Assembly (NCBI RefSeq): GCF_017315705.1
Contig: NZ_JAFLRF010000011.1
Location: forward strand, 116,410 to 180,409
Direction: 5' to 3'
Source: Trinickia mobilis
GTDB lineage: Bacteria; Pseudomonadota; Gammaproteobacteria; Burkholderiales; Burkholderiaceae
DNA length: 64,000 nt
A model generated the notes under the pieces. It was not told the DNA's origin and searched no databases. It was given only the letters and a program-made list of their open reading frames with translations. Position numbers and translations under genes: made by a program. Positions 8,097 to 17,692 of the stretch are shown one piece after another (the first letter of the stretch is position 1; the number at the start of each line of letters is the position of its first letter).

Positions 8097-10469
8097 ATGA
8101 CTCAAATCAAGAATCCGCTCGAAGATCGCAGCGTCGCCCGGCAGCCGCATGATTGCGGCTGCGACCATAAGCACGATGACGCGCACGAGCACAAGCCAGC
8201 GCGCGGTGATGCGCATGAGCACGCTTGCGAGCACGAGCACGAGCACGAGCACAAACATGACCACGGCCACGCGCATGACCACGGCCGTCAGCACGCCCAC
8301 GACAGCGCCTGCTGCAGTGCCCCCGCGCTTTCGCTGGCCCCGCTGCGCACCGCCGAAGTGACCGCCGACGGCGTGCGCACGCCGATCCGCATCATGCAGA
8401 TGGACTGCCCGACCGAAGAAGCGCTGATCCGCAAGAAGCTCGGCAACATGCCGGCGGTTTCGCGCATGGAGTTCAACTTGATGCAGCGCGTGCTGACGGT
8501 GGTTCACGCTCCCGAGGCGCAACCGGCGGTGCTCGACGCGATTCGCTCGCTGGGCTTCGTGCCCGAGTTGCCCGACCCCGAGGCCGGCACGCACCAGGAC
8601 ATCGCGCCTCCGCCGAAGCGCGTGTGGCCGCTGCTGCTGGCGGGCGCCGCGGCGGTCGCATCCGAAGCCGCGGTGTGGTTCGGCATGCCGACGTGGCTTG
8701 CGGCGGCGCTCGCGGGCGCAGCGGTGGCCGTCTGCGGCCTGACGACCTACAAGAAAGGCTGGGTCGCGATCCGCAACGGCAACCTGAACATCAACGCGCT
8801 AATGAGCATCGCCGTCACCGGCGCGATGATCCTCGGACAGTGGCCCGAAGCCGCGATGGTCATGGTGCTGTTCACGCTCGCCGAGCTGATCGAGGCGAAG
8901 TCGCTCGACCGGGCGCGCAACGCGATACAGGGCCTCATGCGCCTCGCCCCCGATACTGCGACCGTCCGGCAGCCCGACGGCACCTGGGCCTCGGTCGACG
9001 CGCGTTCGGTCGCGCTCGGCGCGGTGGTGCGCGTGAAGCCGGGCGAGCGGATCGGGCTCGACGGCGAGATCGTTGCGGGCCGCTCGACGGTGAACCAGGC
9101 GCCGATCACCGGCGAAAGCCTGCCGGTCGAGAAAGCCGAGGGCGATGCCGTGTTCGCCGGCACGATCAACGAGTCCGGCGCGTTCGACTACCGCGTGAGC
9201 GCCGCCGCGAACAACACGACGCTCGCGCGCATCATCCACGCCGTCGAGGAAGCCCAAGGCGCGAAGGCGCCGACGCAGCGCTTCGTCGATCGATTTGCGC
9301 GCGTCTACACGCCGATCGTGTTCGCGTTCGCGCTGCTCGTTGCAATCGTGCCGCCGCTCTTGTTCGGCGCGGCGTGGCACGAGTGGATCTACCGCGCGCT
9401 CGTGCTGCTCGTGATCGCGTGCCCCTGCGCACTCGTGATCTCGACGCCCGTCACGATCGTCAGCGGTCTCGCGGCCGCCGCGCGGCGCGGAATTCTGGTG
9501 AAGGGCGGCGTGTACCTCGAAGAAGGCCGCAAGCTCGCGTGGCTCGCGCTCGACAAGACCGGCACGATCACGCAAGGCAAGCCGGTGCAGACCGATTACG
9601 AACTGCGCGCCGAAGTCGACCTCGATCGCGCGCGGCATCTTGGCGCGAGCCTCGCGGGTCGCTCGGATCACCCGGTCTCGCAAGCAATCGCAGCGGCTGC
9701 CGCGGGACGGATCGGCAAGGGCGCGCTCGACGTCGCCGATTTCGAGGCGATCCCGGGGCGCGGCGTGCGGGGCACGATCGACGGCTCGCCATACTGGCTC
9801 GGCAACCATCGGCTCGTCGAGGAATTGGGCCGCTGCTCGGCCGAACTCGAAGCGCGTCTCGACGCACTGGAGCGGCAAGGCAAGACGGTGGTGATGCTGA
9901 TCGACGCCGAGCGCGTGCTCGCGCTCTTCGCCGTCGCCGATACCGTCAAGGAAACGAGCCGCGCGGCGGTCGCCGATCTGCATCGGCTCGGCATCCGTAC
10001 CGCGATGCTGACGGGCGACAACCCGCACACGGCGCAGGCCATCGCCTCGCAAGTCGGCATCGACGACGCGCGCGGCAACCAGCTGCCCGACGACAAGCTG
10101 AACGCGGTCGACGCGCTGTCGGCGAACGGCGCGGTGGTGGGCATGGTCGGCGACGGCATCAACGACGCCCCGGCGCTGGCGCGCGCGGGCATCGGCTTCG
10201 CGATGGGCGCAATGGGCACCGATTCCGCGATCGAGACCGCCGACGTCGCGCTGATGGACGACGACCTGCGCAAGATCCCCGAGTTCGTGCGCCTGTCGCG
10301 CTCGACGCATTCGGTGCTCGTGCAGAACATCGCGTTCGCGCTCGTGATCAAGGCGGTGTTCCTCGGCCTTACGCTCGCCGGCATGGGTACGATGTGGATG
10401 GCCGTGTTCGCGGATGCGGGCGCGAGTCTGATCGTCGTGGCGAATGGGTTGCGGCTGTTGCGCAACTGA
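8097..10469 (+). CDS. cadA: Cd/Zn/Pb-translocating P1B-type ATPase
   Basis: 790-residue heavy-metal exporter of the inner membrane. Residues 20-75 form a His/Asp/Glu-rich tail with several Cys, followed by one HMA domain in which the metal motif is MDCPTE rather than GMTCxxC. The transmembrane CPC motif (IACPCALVIS), phosphorylation site (DKTGT), TGDN and the hinge MVGDGINDAPAL are all present. The CPC motif together with CadR control supports Zn/Cd/Pb export. It is transcribed divergently from cadR under a MerR-type promoter. Confidence 0.93.
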   Translation: MTQIKNPLEDRSVARQPHDCGCDHKHDDAHEHKPARGDAHEHACEHEHEHEHKHDHGHAHDHGRQHAHDSACCSAPALSLAPLRTAEVTADGVRTPIRIMQMDCPTEEALIRKKLGNMPAVSRMEFNLMQRVLTVVHAPEAQPAVLDAIRSLGFVPELPDPEAGTHQDIAPPPKRVWPLLLAGAAAVASEAAVWFGMPTWLAAALAGAAVAVCGLTTYKKGWVAIRNGNLNINALMSIAVTGAMILGQWPEAAMVMVLFTLAELIEAKSLDRARNAIQGLMRLAPDTATVRQPDGTWASVDARSVALGAVVRVKPGERIGLDGEIVAGRSTVNQAPITGESLPVEKAEGDAVFAGTINESGAFDYRVSAAANNTTLARIIHAVEEAQGAKAPTQRFVDRFARVYTPIVFAFALLVAIVPPLLFGAAWHEWIYRALVLLVIACPCALVISTPVTIVSGLAAAARRGILVKGGVYLEEGRKLAWLALDKTGTITQGKPVQTDYELRAEVDLDRARHLGASLAGRSDHPVSQAIAAAAAGRIGKGALDVADFEAIPGRGVRGTIDGSPYWLGNHRLVEELGRCSAELEARLDALERQGKTVVMLIDAERVLALFAVADTVKETSRAAVADLHRLGIRTAMLTGDNPHTAQAIASQVGIDDARGNQLPDDKLNAVDALSANGAVVGMVGDGINDAPALARAGIGFAMGAMGTDSAIETADVALMDDDLRKIPEFVRLSRSTHSVLVQNIAFALVIKAVFLGLTLAGMGTMWMAVFADAGASLIVVANGLRLLRN
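8229..8252 (+). repeat. in-frame GAGCAC hexamer repeat (Glu-His)
   Basis: Four exact tandem copies of GAGCAC inside cadA, encoding alternating Glu-His in the metal-binding tail. Slippage here would change the number of His ligands without shifting the frame. Confidence 0.9.
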
Positions 10470-10570
10470 TCTGCGTCGATCTTCGCCGCGCGTTCGAGAC
10501 GCGTAGTTTGGAAGCTGTCAAGTCCGCAGCCTACAGGTTGGCCTCCGACTGCGAACATCGTCGATGTGAT

Positions 10571-11749
10571 TTAGAAACGGTGACGGATCCCGACGAGGGC
10601 CACCGTCTGCCTGTCGCTATTCGAAGCAGTGGCACCTGCGATGGCTGCGACAGCGCCGTTGCCCGTCGAATCAACACCTGATGCCTTCTGGTAGACGACA
10701 AGGGCGTACAAGTCGGTACGCTTGGACAGGAAGTAGTCAGCGCCGAGGTTAACCTGGTTGTAGTCTGCCCCCCGGCTGCCGTTGTTACCAGCGTTCTTGG
10801 TATACGCGTACGAAACGCCGAAGCTCAGGCTGGGTGTCAGGTCGTATTTGACGTTCGCTTCGTACACGTTGAATGCGGCCGTTCCGCGATAGGCGTTTTG
10901 CGCCGCTGTCATGCCGGTGACGGCTTGCGTTCCAAGGCCTCCGAACCGAGTGTTGCTGTAGACGACGGATATCGTCGCTGGTCCGAGCACGTAGGAGCCA
11001 CCGGCGGCAAAAATGTTCTGGGAAGCGGCGGTTGCGTAGCCGGAAATGACCGGACTCTTCATGTTGCTGCCAGTGGCGCTATCGCCCGCCTTATCACCGA
11101 AGAAGGAAAAGTTCGGATTGTGTGTTGACTGGTAGCCTGCCGCCAATTTAAAAGGTCCTACGGCATAGGATGCGGCGGCCGCCCAGATCTGGTTGGTTCC
11201 CACCGAGCCGGGTTTCCCTCCCAAACTGTACATGCCGCCGAACTGGAAGCCGCGATACGGAACGCTCTGATACTTGATCGTGTTGTTGACACGGTTAAAG
11301 CTGTCGAGGTTGTCGACATCGGCCGGGTGAGCACCATATCCGGCACCGGCCGCGGCCCAAGCGAGACCCGATTCGAAGGAGCCGACGAAATCATAAACGG
11401 TCGCGTATTGACGACCCAGCACCGCGCTACCGTACGTTTTCGACGCAAGGCCGACGTAGGCCTGACGTCCCAAAAAAGTGCCGTTCTGCCCGAGCGCGCC
11501 CGTTGTGCCGCTAAAGCCGCCTTCCAAAGTGAAAACTGCGGACAGGCCGCCACCCAAATCCTCCGAGCCCCTCAGGCCCCAACGGTCGCTGGACATGTTT
11601 CCGCTGGTCATCGCGTATTGCCTCGCTCCCGCGGCATTCGACGTATAGGTGAAGCCGGCGTCGACGATGCCGTAGAGGGTGACACTGTTCTGGGCCCATG
11701 CGGATGATGCAAACAGTCCAGCACCAGCAAAAAGCAAAATCTTCCTCAT
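10571..11749 (-). CDS. Gram-negative porin (OmpC-like, Burkholderia type)
   Basis: 392 residues with a 19-residue signal peptide ending SSAWA, mature start QNSVTLYGIVDAGF, then the strand-loop pattern of trimeric porins (RWGLRGSEDLGGGL, GRQAYVGL) and a C-terminal Phe (GIRHRF) needed for outer-membrane assembly by BAM. Such porins admit small hydrophilic solutes. It stands divergently from the GntR regulator and peptide-uptake genes, so it may provide outer-membrane entry for the same substrate. Confidence 0.92.
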   Translation of the reverse strand: MRKILLFAGAGLFASSAWAQNSVTLYGIVDAGFTYTSNAAGARQYAMTSGNMSSDRWGLRGSEDLGGGLSAVFTLEGGFSGTTGALGQNGTFLGRQAYVGLASKTYGSAVLGRQYATVYDFVGSFESGLAWAAAGAGYGAHPADVDNLDSFNRVNNTIKYQSVPYRGFQFGGMYSLGGKPGSVGTNQIWAAAASYAVGPFKLAAGYQSTHNPNFSFFGDKAGDSATGSNMKSPVISGYATAASQNIFAAGGSYVLGPATISVVYSNTRFGGLGTQAVTGMTAAQNAYRGTAAFNVYEANVKYDLTPSLSFGVSYAYTKNAGNNGSRGADYNQVNLGADYFLSKRTDLYALVVYQKASGVDSTGNGAVAAIAGATASNSDRQTVALVGIRHRF

Positions 11750-12045
11750 TAGTAGTCCTTATCCACAATGTGATGGGGTTGCAAGTGTTCTGTTCCCCGG
11801 CGCGTTCCCCAGGGCGCGACAACGTCGCGTAGCGTTCGGCATACCCAGGGCGCCGATTTCTTCGAGGGTCGGCGCTTACAGGGGTTACGGTAGATTACTA
11901 TAAAGAATAGAGAAAAAAGAATTCTGACGGACTGGCACGTACTCGGGATTAACCCTGGTCCTGCACCGCTACGGCGAGGCAGCGGCGGGTTAAAAGGCGC
12001 GAAGAAGGCGGCATTTCCTGTAAACTATGTAGAAATGATTCAAGG
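11750..12045. promoter_or_regulatory. divergent porin / GntR intergenic region
   Basis: AT-rich 296-bp region holding the promoters of the porin (minus) and the GntR gene (plus). At 12021-12033 it contains TAAACTATGTAGA, which on the opposite strand nearly matches a motif in front of the M24 gene, and at 11897-11907 a weaker copy (ACTATAAAGAA). These are candidate GntR operators. Confidence 0.4.
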
Positions 12046-12846
12046 ATGAATGCAGTTATGACATTCGAGGGAAAGGCCGAAAAAGCAGAAAACCTGGAGT
12101 CCGTCGCACTGAAGCGACTGGACCAGGACGCCGCCGCACCGCTGTGGGAAGTCGTCAAGCGCCAAATTTCAGAATCGATCCTGTTGGGACGCTGGGCACC
12201 GGGGACCGTGTTGCCAGCCGAGGTCGCGTTGTCGCAGCAACTGGGCGTTGCGGTCGGAACCGTGCGACGGGCGCTTGGGGAGTTGACGAAAGAAGGCCTC
12301 ATCAGCCGCCGTCGGAAGACAGGTACGGTCGTCACCGGGCGCAGCCCGCACCACAATCTTCGGAATTTCTATCAGTACTTTCGGCTGCACCGCCTGGACG
12401 GCGCGTTGCAGAGGTCGGAGCCGCGAGTAGTCGGCCTCGGCCGCTCAGTACCGACGAAAGCCATCAGGGAACGCCTTGAACTGGAGGAAGAAGACGAGGT
12501 CATCATGCTGGAGCGAATTCGCTCCGTCGATGGAAAGCCGGTGATTCGCGACACCCACATCATGCCGGCGGCACGCGTCCCTGACTTTCCAATGTCGCCC
12601 GCCGAAGTGCCGGAACTCCTTTACATCTTTCTCCTTGAACGCTATGGAATCCGGCTTTCAGCCGTTCGCGAGCAGCTCAGGGCGGTGCTCGCCACGGCGA
12701 AAGACTGCGAAGACCTGCAACTCGAACCGCCGGCGGCGGTGCTCGAGATCGAGGAGGTGGCCTATGACCAGTCGAACGTCCCGGTCATCTTCGGCAGGCG
12801 CCGCGCCTCGACCGAAAACCATATGTACGTCAACGAGGTCCGCTAG
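12046..12846 (+). CDS. GntR-family regulator with UTRA domain (HutC subfamily)
   Basis: 266 residues. The wHTH at about 30-100 contains GTVLPAEVALSQQLGVAVGTVRRAL and a wing (RRRKTGTVV). A UTRA effector-binding domain follows (about 110-260), recognisable by the LERIRSVDGKPVIRDTHIMP region. HutC-type regulators usually repress the neighbouring catabolic or uptake genes until a small ligand binds. It lies between a porin and a peptide-transport operon, which are its likely targets; a shared motif upstream of itself and of the next gene supports this. Confidence 0.87.
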   Translation: MNAVMTFEGKAEKAENLESVALKRLDQDAAAPLWEVVKRQISESILLGRWAPGTVLPAEVALSQQLGVAVGTVRRALGELTKEGLISRRRKTGTVVTGRSPHHNLRNFYQYFRLHRLDGALQRSEPRVVGLGRSVPTKAIRERLELEEEDEVIMLERIRSVDGKPVIRDTHIMPAARVPDFPMSPAEVPELLYIFLLERYGIRLSAVREQLRAVLATAKDCEDLQLEPPAAVLEIEEVAYDQSNVPVIFGRRRASTENHMYVNEVR

Positions 12847-12904
12847 CGACCGCACCTGCTGAAGGCAGCGTCGACGATGCCGCACCCTCTGCCAGTCAGC
12901 CCTG

Positions 12905-12939
12905 GAAGGCCCCGCCCCGAACCTCGAGGCGGGGCCTTC
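12905..12939 (+). terminator. GC-rich hairpin after gntR
   Basis: 12-bp perfect inverted repeat (GAAGGCCCCGCC at 12905-12916, complement at 12928-12939) with an 11-nt loop, 59 bp after the gntR stop. No strong T-run follows, so termination may be imperfect. Confidence 0.6.
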
Positions 12940-12993
12940 GCACGTCTGCGCCCGGAAACCTAGGGTTCGCCCTAGAACTCTTTTCTGCCTATT

Positions 12994-13006
12994 TCTATAT
13001 AGTTTA
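12994..13006 (+). promoter_or_regulatory. candidate GntR operator before the M24 gene
   Basis: TCTATATAGTTTA here matches the reverse complement of 12021-12033 at 12 of 13 positions. It lies 84 bp before the M24 start, inside an AT-rich patch suited to a promoter. Assignment to the GntR protein is inference. Confidence 0.4.
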
Positions 13007-13089
13007 ATGTATTTGAAGCGGACGGGCGCGCTCATCGCGCTCATGCCAGGTGCAAGGGCGAAATCCTGACGAAATGGGAAACACTGAGT

Positions 13090-14247
13090 ATGGACATTCC
13101 GCGATTCACCTCCGAAGAGTTTTCTCATCGGCTCAGCCGACTACGTGACGCGATGTCCGAGCGTCGCCTCGATGTTGTAATCGTCGACGACGTCGAAATA
13201 CTGGCGTACTTCACCGGCTACGAACGGTCTATCAGTTCATATCGCGCTTGCCTGCTGCCCCGCATAGGGGACCCGTCGATGGTTTTGCGCACGCTCGACG
13301 TGGCTCCGTTTCGTGAATGCTCGTGGTTTGCCGACTGCGTCTCGTACATCGACGGTGACAACGCCGTCGAAGTTGTCGCAAGGGCGCTCCGCGCAAAGGG
13401 CTATGAAAAGGCACGCGTCGGCGTCGACAAGCATAGCCACGGCATGACCGTCTCGACGTTCGAAGCGCTCACGCGGGCGCTTCCGGACGCCACGTTTGTC
13501 GACCTTGCCGGACTGCCGTGGGAGCTTCGGCTGGTGAAATCGGAACACGAAATTCAGCACATTCAAGCCGCTGCAACGATTGCCGACCGGACGCTAAGTG
13601 GCATTTTGGAAATTGCGAGGCCCGGAATCACCGAAAGGACGGTGAGCGCCTTTGCCGCTCGTCGCTACATCGAACTCGGAGCTTTACCCGACCATGTAGG
13701 ACCCGTCACAGCCGGCCGAGGCTGGGATTTTCTGCACGGACATATGCACGACGATCCGATGCAGGAGGGCGATGTACTCCATTGTGAGCTGGTGCCGCGT
13801 TTTCGCGGTTACAGCGCCCGTCTCATGCGCAGTATCGTCATTGGACGAGCCAGTCCGGAACAGCGTGATGTTGCTAACGCGCTCGTCGAGTTTCAGGACA
13901 GGCAATTCGAGATGATGAAGCCGGGTGCGCTCGCGTCTGACGTCGACGCGGTTCTGCGTCGTGAAGTCTTAGGTAGCGGTCTGCGCGATACCTACGACAA
14001 CATCACGGGCTACACGCTTGGGTTCTATTCGCAGCAACCCATCCGCTCGAGTGATTTCACTCGCACGTTCAGTCCCAGGTCTCACTGGAGGCTCGAAGCC
14101 GGTATGGTTTTCCACATGTACACGTCAGCCCGCGGGATGGCCATCAGCGAGTCCGTCTTGGTTGATAAAGACGGCGCGCGACGCTTAACGCGCCTGCCAC
14201 GTTCTCTTTTCGAGACTTCGACGGGCTTTCCAGCGGCCGCCGCGTGA
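13090..14247 (+). CDS. M24-family (creatinase/Xaa-Pro peptidase-like) protein
   Basis: 385 residues: a creatinase N-terminal domain (about 10-145) and a pita-bread domain (about 150-370). The metal ligands of aminopeptidase P are mostly missing: the usual Asp-Gly and Asp ligands are replaced in GDVLHCELVPRFRGYSARLMR (about 227-247), and the first Glu ligand region reads VFHMYTSA. This resembles metal-free creatinase, which keeps a His in the GHMH region (about 217-220) as catalytic base. It may therefore hydrolyse an amidino or amide bond rather than an Xaa-Pro dipeptide. First gene of the uptake operon. Confidence 0.75.
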   Translation: MDIPRFTSEEFSHRLSRLRDAMSERRLDVVIVDDVEILAYFTGYERSISSYRACLLPRIGDPSMVLRTLDVAPFRECSWFADCVSYIDGDNAVEVVARALRAKGYEKARVGVDKHSHGMTVSTFEALTRALPDATFVDLAGLPWELRLVKSEHEIQHIQAAATIADRTLSGILEIARPGITERTVSAFAARRYIELGALPDHVGPVTAGRGWDFLHGHMHDDPMQEGDVLHCELVPRFRGYSARLMRSIVIGRASPEQRDVANALVEFQDRQFEMMKPGALASDVDAVLRREVLGSGLRDTYDNITGYTLGFYSQQPIRSSDFTRTFSPRSHWRLEAGMVFHMYTSARGMAISESVLVDKDGARRLTRLPRSLFETSTGFPAAAA

Positions 14248-14328
14248 CAAACGAAACGCTGGCTAATCAGCTAAAGGGAGGGTCGGCTCACCGGCCCATA
14301 TTGAACCTGCATCTTGTGAGTATCAGGT

Positions 14329-15894
14329 ATGCCTAGTATTAGCGGAATCAACCGCCGACAGTTCATCGTCGGCACCGCGGCTGCGGCAGCTGCCTTCAGC
14401 CTGAGTTCCGGATTCGCGTTAGGCGCGACTCTGAAGCGAGGCGGCACGCTGCGGGTCAGCGTCGACCAGGCTATGGCCAAGCTCAATCCTCTGGTTGCGC
14501 GCGTCGGACCTGAATACCTTCTATCGGAGCTTCTATATTCTGGCTTGACGCGTCTGGGCGAGGGCATGTCGCCGGTGCCAGACCTCGCGGAATCGTGGCG
14601 TTCCAATCCGGAGCTGACCGTCTGGACGTTCAAGTTGCGTCAAGGCCTGGTGTTCCATGACGGGTCCGCATGTACGTCGGTCGACGTGGTGGCATCTTTT
14701 CTGGCGATCCGCGATGCGAAGACAGGCTCGCCCGGGCGACAGAACGTGGGTCCGATCGACAAGGTACGTGCGATCGATGTCAACACAATCGAGTTCACGC
14801 TATCGGCCCCTTATGTCGATTTCCCGACCGCGCTTGCGTTCCCGAACGCAAAAATTGTCCCTGCGGCCGTGCTGAAGTCGAACCCCGCCGTGCTTGCTCA
14901 CACTGCAATTGGTACTGGCCCCTTCAGGCTCACATCGTTCCACCCTGACCGCGTGGTTACGCTGGCCCGGAACGACAGGTACTGGGACCCGAGCCGTCCC
15001 TACCTCGAAGGCATCGAGCTGCACGTGTACCCGGACCCGACGGCGGAAGGTTCAGCGCTTCTGTCCGGGGACATCGACCTGATGACACTGGTGCAGCCTA
15101 CCGAGTTTGCGCGGCTTAAGGATGCGCCAGACGTTCAGGCCCTGCGGATGCCTTCTGGTCAGTTCTGCAACGTGAACATGGGCTGCAACCAGAAGCCGTT
15201 CACTGATGTGCGTGTACGTCAGGCACTCGCCCTGACGGTCGACCGAAGAGTGATGGTCGATTTTGTCGCAGAAGGATACGGGCAGCCTGGTAACGACAGT
15301 CCGATCAGCAGCGCATTCAATTTCTACGCACCCTCGCAACTCAAGACGCCCGACATCCCGAAGGCCAGGCAACTTCTCGCGGACGCGGGCTATCCGAACG
15401 GCGTGGACCTCACGCTCATCGCCTCTGACAGCGCTGCCATTCGCACGCAGATGGCGGTCGCAATGGCGGAGATGGCGCGGCCCGCTGGCTTTCGTATCAC
15501 CGTCCAGACGATGCCCCACGCGACCTATCTCGAGCAGGTCTGGAAGAAAGGTGCTTTCTACGTCGGCTTTTACACGATGCAGCCAACGGTCGACTCTGTC
15601 TTTTCGCTGCTTTACACCTCCACAGCAGCGTGGAACGAAACGCACTGGAACAACAAGGCTTTTGACCGGGTTGTGTTCGAAGCACGCGGAACCGCTGACA
15701 CTGCAAAGCGCAAGCAGTTGTATGCGCAAGCACAGGAGATGATGACTGACGACGTGCCTTCCGTCATTCCTGTCTTCTTCGACATTTTGCGTGCCAAGCG
15801 GCCGAACGTTCAGGGCTACAAGATTCATCCTCGTGGCCTCGTGTTCCGTCTTGACTATGTTTGGCTCGACGACAGCGCGCCCGCTCGCGGTTGA
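14329..15894 (+). CDS. family-5 (peptide) ABC transporter substrate-binding protein, Tat-exported
   Basis: 521 residues. The N-terminus has a twin-arginine motif (NRRQFIVG) followed by an Ala-rich hydrophobic stretch to about residue 35, so it is probably exported folded by Tat. The SBP_bac_5 signature occurs at GGTLRVSVDQAMAKLNP and again in the ESWRSNPELTVWTFKLR and VFHDGS regions. It delivers a peptide-like ligand to the two permeases encoded just downstream. 81 bp separate it from the M24 gene in the same direction. Confidence 0.88.
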   Translation: MPSISGINRRQFIVGTAAAAAAFSLSSGFALGATLKRGGTLRVSVDQAMAKLNPLVARVGPEYLLSELLYSGLTRLGEGMSPVPDLAESWRSNPELTVWTFKLRQGLVFHDGSACTSVDVVASFLAIRDAKTGSPGRQNVGPIDKVRAIDVNTIEFTLSAPYVDFPTALAFPNAKIVPAAVLKSNPAVLAHTAIGTGPFRLTSFHPDRVVTLARNDRYWDPSRPYLEGIELHVYPDPTAEGSALLSGDIDLMTLVQPTEFARLKDAPDVQALRMPSGQFCNVNMGCNQKPFTDVRVRQALALTVDRRVMVDFVAEGYGQPGNDSPISSAFNFYAPSQLKTPDIPKARQLLADAGYPNGVDLTLIASDSAAIRTQMAVAMAEMARPAGFRITVQTMPHATYLEQVWKKGAFYVGFYTMQPTVDSVFSLLYTSTAAWNETHWNNKAFDRVVFEARGTADTAKRKQLYAQAQEMMTDDVPSVIPVFFDILRAKRPNVQGYKIHPRGLVFRLDYVWLDDSAPARG

Positions 15895-15918
15895 CGCCTG
15901 AGTTGCGAGGAGAAAGCC

Positions 15919-16866
15919 TTGTCCACCAGCTATCTTTTCAAACGTCTGGGACTGAGCCTGTACACGCTCTTCCTGGTTTCTGCGATCGTGTTCTTGATCA
16001 CGCAGGTGCTGCCAGCGGACCCGGCGGTGATGCTGCTCGGGGAAAACGCCACGCCTGACGCGCTCAATGCCATCCGCCAGGAAATGGGTCTGAACCAGCC
16101 CGTGTACGTCCAGTACGGCACATGGCTCATGCAAGTCCTGCACGGCAACCTCGGCATTTCGATGCGTACTGGGGAACCTGTCGCGACCATGATGTTCGAT
16201 GCGCTCGGCCGCTCGCTCACCCTGGCGCTGCTGTCTATCGTCTTCATGCTTATTATTTCGGTGCCACTGGGCGTCGTCGCCGCCGTGCGTCGTGGCCGCG
16301 CTGCTGATTTCTTGGTCAGCATTGTCTCGTACGCCGGCGTCTCATTGCCCGAGTTTGTCACCGCGTCTGCCTTCACATTACTGCTCGCCGACTACCTCCA
16401 CCTGTTGCCGGCGGCCGGCTACGTGTCAGTGTTTGATGACCCGGCACGTGCCCTGGCGCGGCTGATTCTGCCCGTACTCACCATCTCGGTGATCCTGGTC
16501 GCCCACGTGTCCCGCATGGTCCGCTCCGAGCTGATCGACGTGTTGCACACCGACTACATTCGTGCAGCCCGCCTCAAGGGTCTCTCTCACCGCACGGTCC
16601 TCTTCAAGCACGGGTTGCGGAACGCACTGCTGCCGACAATCACCATCGTGGCACTGGACGTCGGTTATCTGCTTGGCGGCGTCATTGTCGTTGAAGAAAT
16701 CTTTGCAATTCCCGGAATCGGGCGCCAGCTCATCGTCGCCATCCAGACTCGCGACCTGCCGGCAATTCAGGCCGGTGCGCTAATCATGGCGGGCACGTAC
16801 TGCATCGTAAATCTCGTAGCCGATATGGCCTACGCAGCCCTCGACAAGAGGATTCGCTATGAATGA
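15919..16866 (+). CDS. peptide ABC transporter permease, DppB/OppB type
   Basis: 315 residues with about six membrane segments. The N-terminal YLFKRLGLSLYTLFLVSAIVF anchor and the LPADPAVMLLG phrase typify DppB. The EAA loop that contacts the ATPase is near residue 215-240 (GLSHRTVLFKHGLRNALLP). Translation begins at TTG: an AGGAG lies 8 bp upstream and no better ATG exists. It overlaps the next gene by 8 bp. Confidence 0.88.
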   Translation: MSTSYLFKRLGLSLYTLFLVSAIVFLITQVLPADPAVMLLGENATPDALNAIRQEMGLNQPVYVQYGTWLMQVLHGNLGISMRTGEPVATMMFDALGRSLTLALLSIVFMLIISVPLGVVAAVRRGRAADFLVSIVSYAGVSLPEFVTASAFTLLLADYLHLLPAAGYVSVFDDPARALARLILPVLTISVILVAHVSRMVRSELIDVLHTDYIRAARLKGLSHRTVLFKHGLRNALLPTITIVALDVGYLLGGVIVVEEIFAIPGIGRQLIVAIQTRDLPAIQAGALIMAGTYCIVNLVADMAYAALDKRIRYE

Positions 16867-17683
16867 GTTTCTCGCACGCATGAAGCGGTCCCCGCAGGGA
16901 CTCGCCGGCCTGATTCTGATCTGTCTGGTTCTTGTCCTGGTTCTCTTTGGACCGTTACTGGCGCCATACAGCCCCGATGCGATGTCAGTGTTCACCCGCT
17001 ACAAGGCTCCTGGACTGCATCACCTCTTCGGAACCGACCAGTATGGCCGCGATATCTTGAGCCGCATCATGTATGGAGCCCGTGCAACGGTTTTGCTCGC
17101 GCTCATCGCGACGATGCTCGGAACCCTCGCAGGTGCCCTGGTCGGAACGACATCGGCATTTCTCGGTGGGCGGTTCGATGAATACATCATGCGCACCATT
17201 GATGCTGTGATGTCTATCCCGAGCCTGCTGTTCGCACTGCTAATCGTCAACTTGCTGGGCAAGAGCAGTTTGAATGCTGTTTTGGCCGTCGGTATTGCGT
17301 TCGCACCCGGCATGGCACGTATTACCCGCTCGGTTGCGCTGTCCGTGCGCAAGCAGGACTTCGTCAACGCGGCGATTGCCCGCGGTGAAAGCAGCTGGTA
17401 CGTCATCGTTCGCGAGATGCTGCCGAACATCGTCGCTCCCATTGTCGTTGAGACGACCATCCGCGTCGCGTTCGCCGTGATGCTGTTTGCAACGCTCAGC
17501 TTCCTGGGCCTGGGCGCCCAACCGCCCGCAACGGAATGGGGCTTGATGGCTGCGGAAGCACGAGCATACATGCACCTGAGCATCTGGATGATTGTGTGGC
17601 CCAGCGCCGCCGTTGCGCTTGTCGCCGTCGCCTTCAACCTGCTTGGCGATGGTCTGCGCGATGCGCTGAATCCCCGCACCTGA
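16859..17683 (+). CDS. peptide ABC transporter permease, DppC/OppC type
   Basis: 274 residues, five to six membrane segments. The N-terminal cytosolic tail precedes a first helix, and HLFGTDQYGRDILSRIMYGAR (about 50-70) is the conserved DppC region. The EAA loop is at about 175-195 (RGESSWYVIVREMLPN). It forms the heterodimeric channel with the upstream permease; the 8-bp overlap implies coupled translation. Confidence 0.88.
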   Translation: MNEFLARMKRSPQGLAGLILICLVLVLVLFGPLLAPYSPDAMSVFTRYKAPGLHHLFGTDQYGRDILSRIMYGARATVLLALIATMLGTLAGALVGTTSAFLGGRFDEYIMRTIDAVMSIPSLLFALLIVNLLGKSSLNAVLAVGIAFAPGMARITRSVALSVRKQDFVNAAIARGESSWYVIVREMLPNIVAPIVVETTIRVAFAVMLFATLSFLGLGAQPPATEWGLMAAEARAYMHLSIWMIVWPSAAVALVAVAFNLLGDGLRDALNPRT

Positions 17684-17692
17684 GGAACATGT

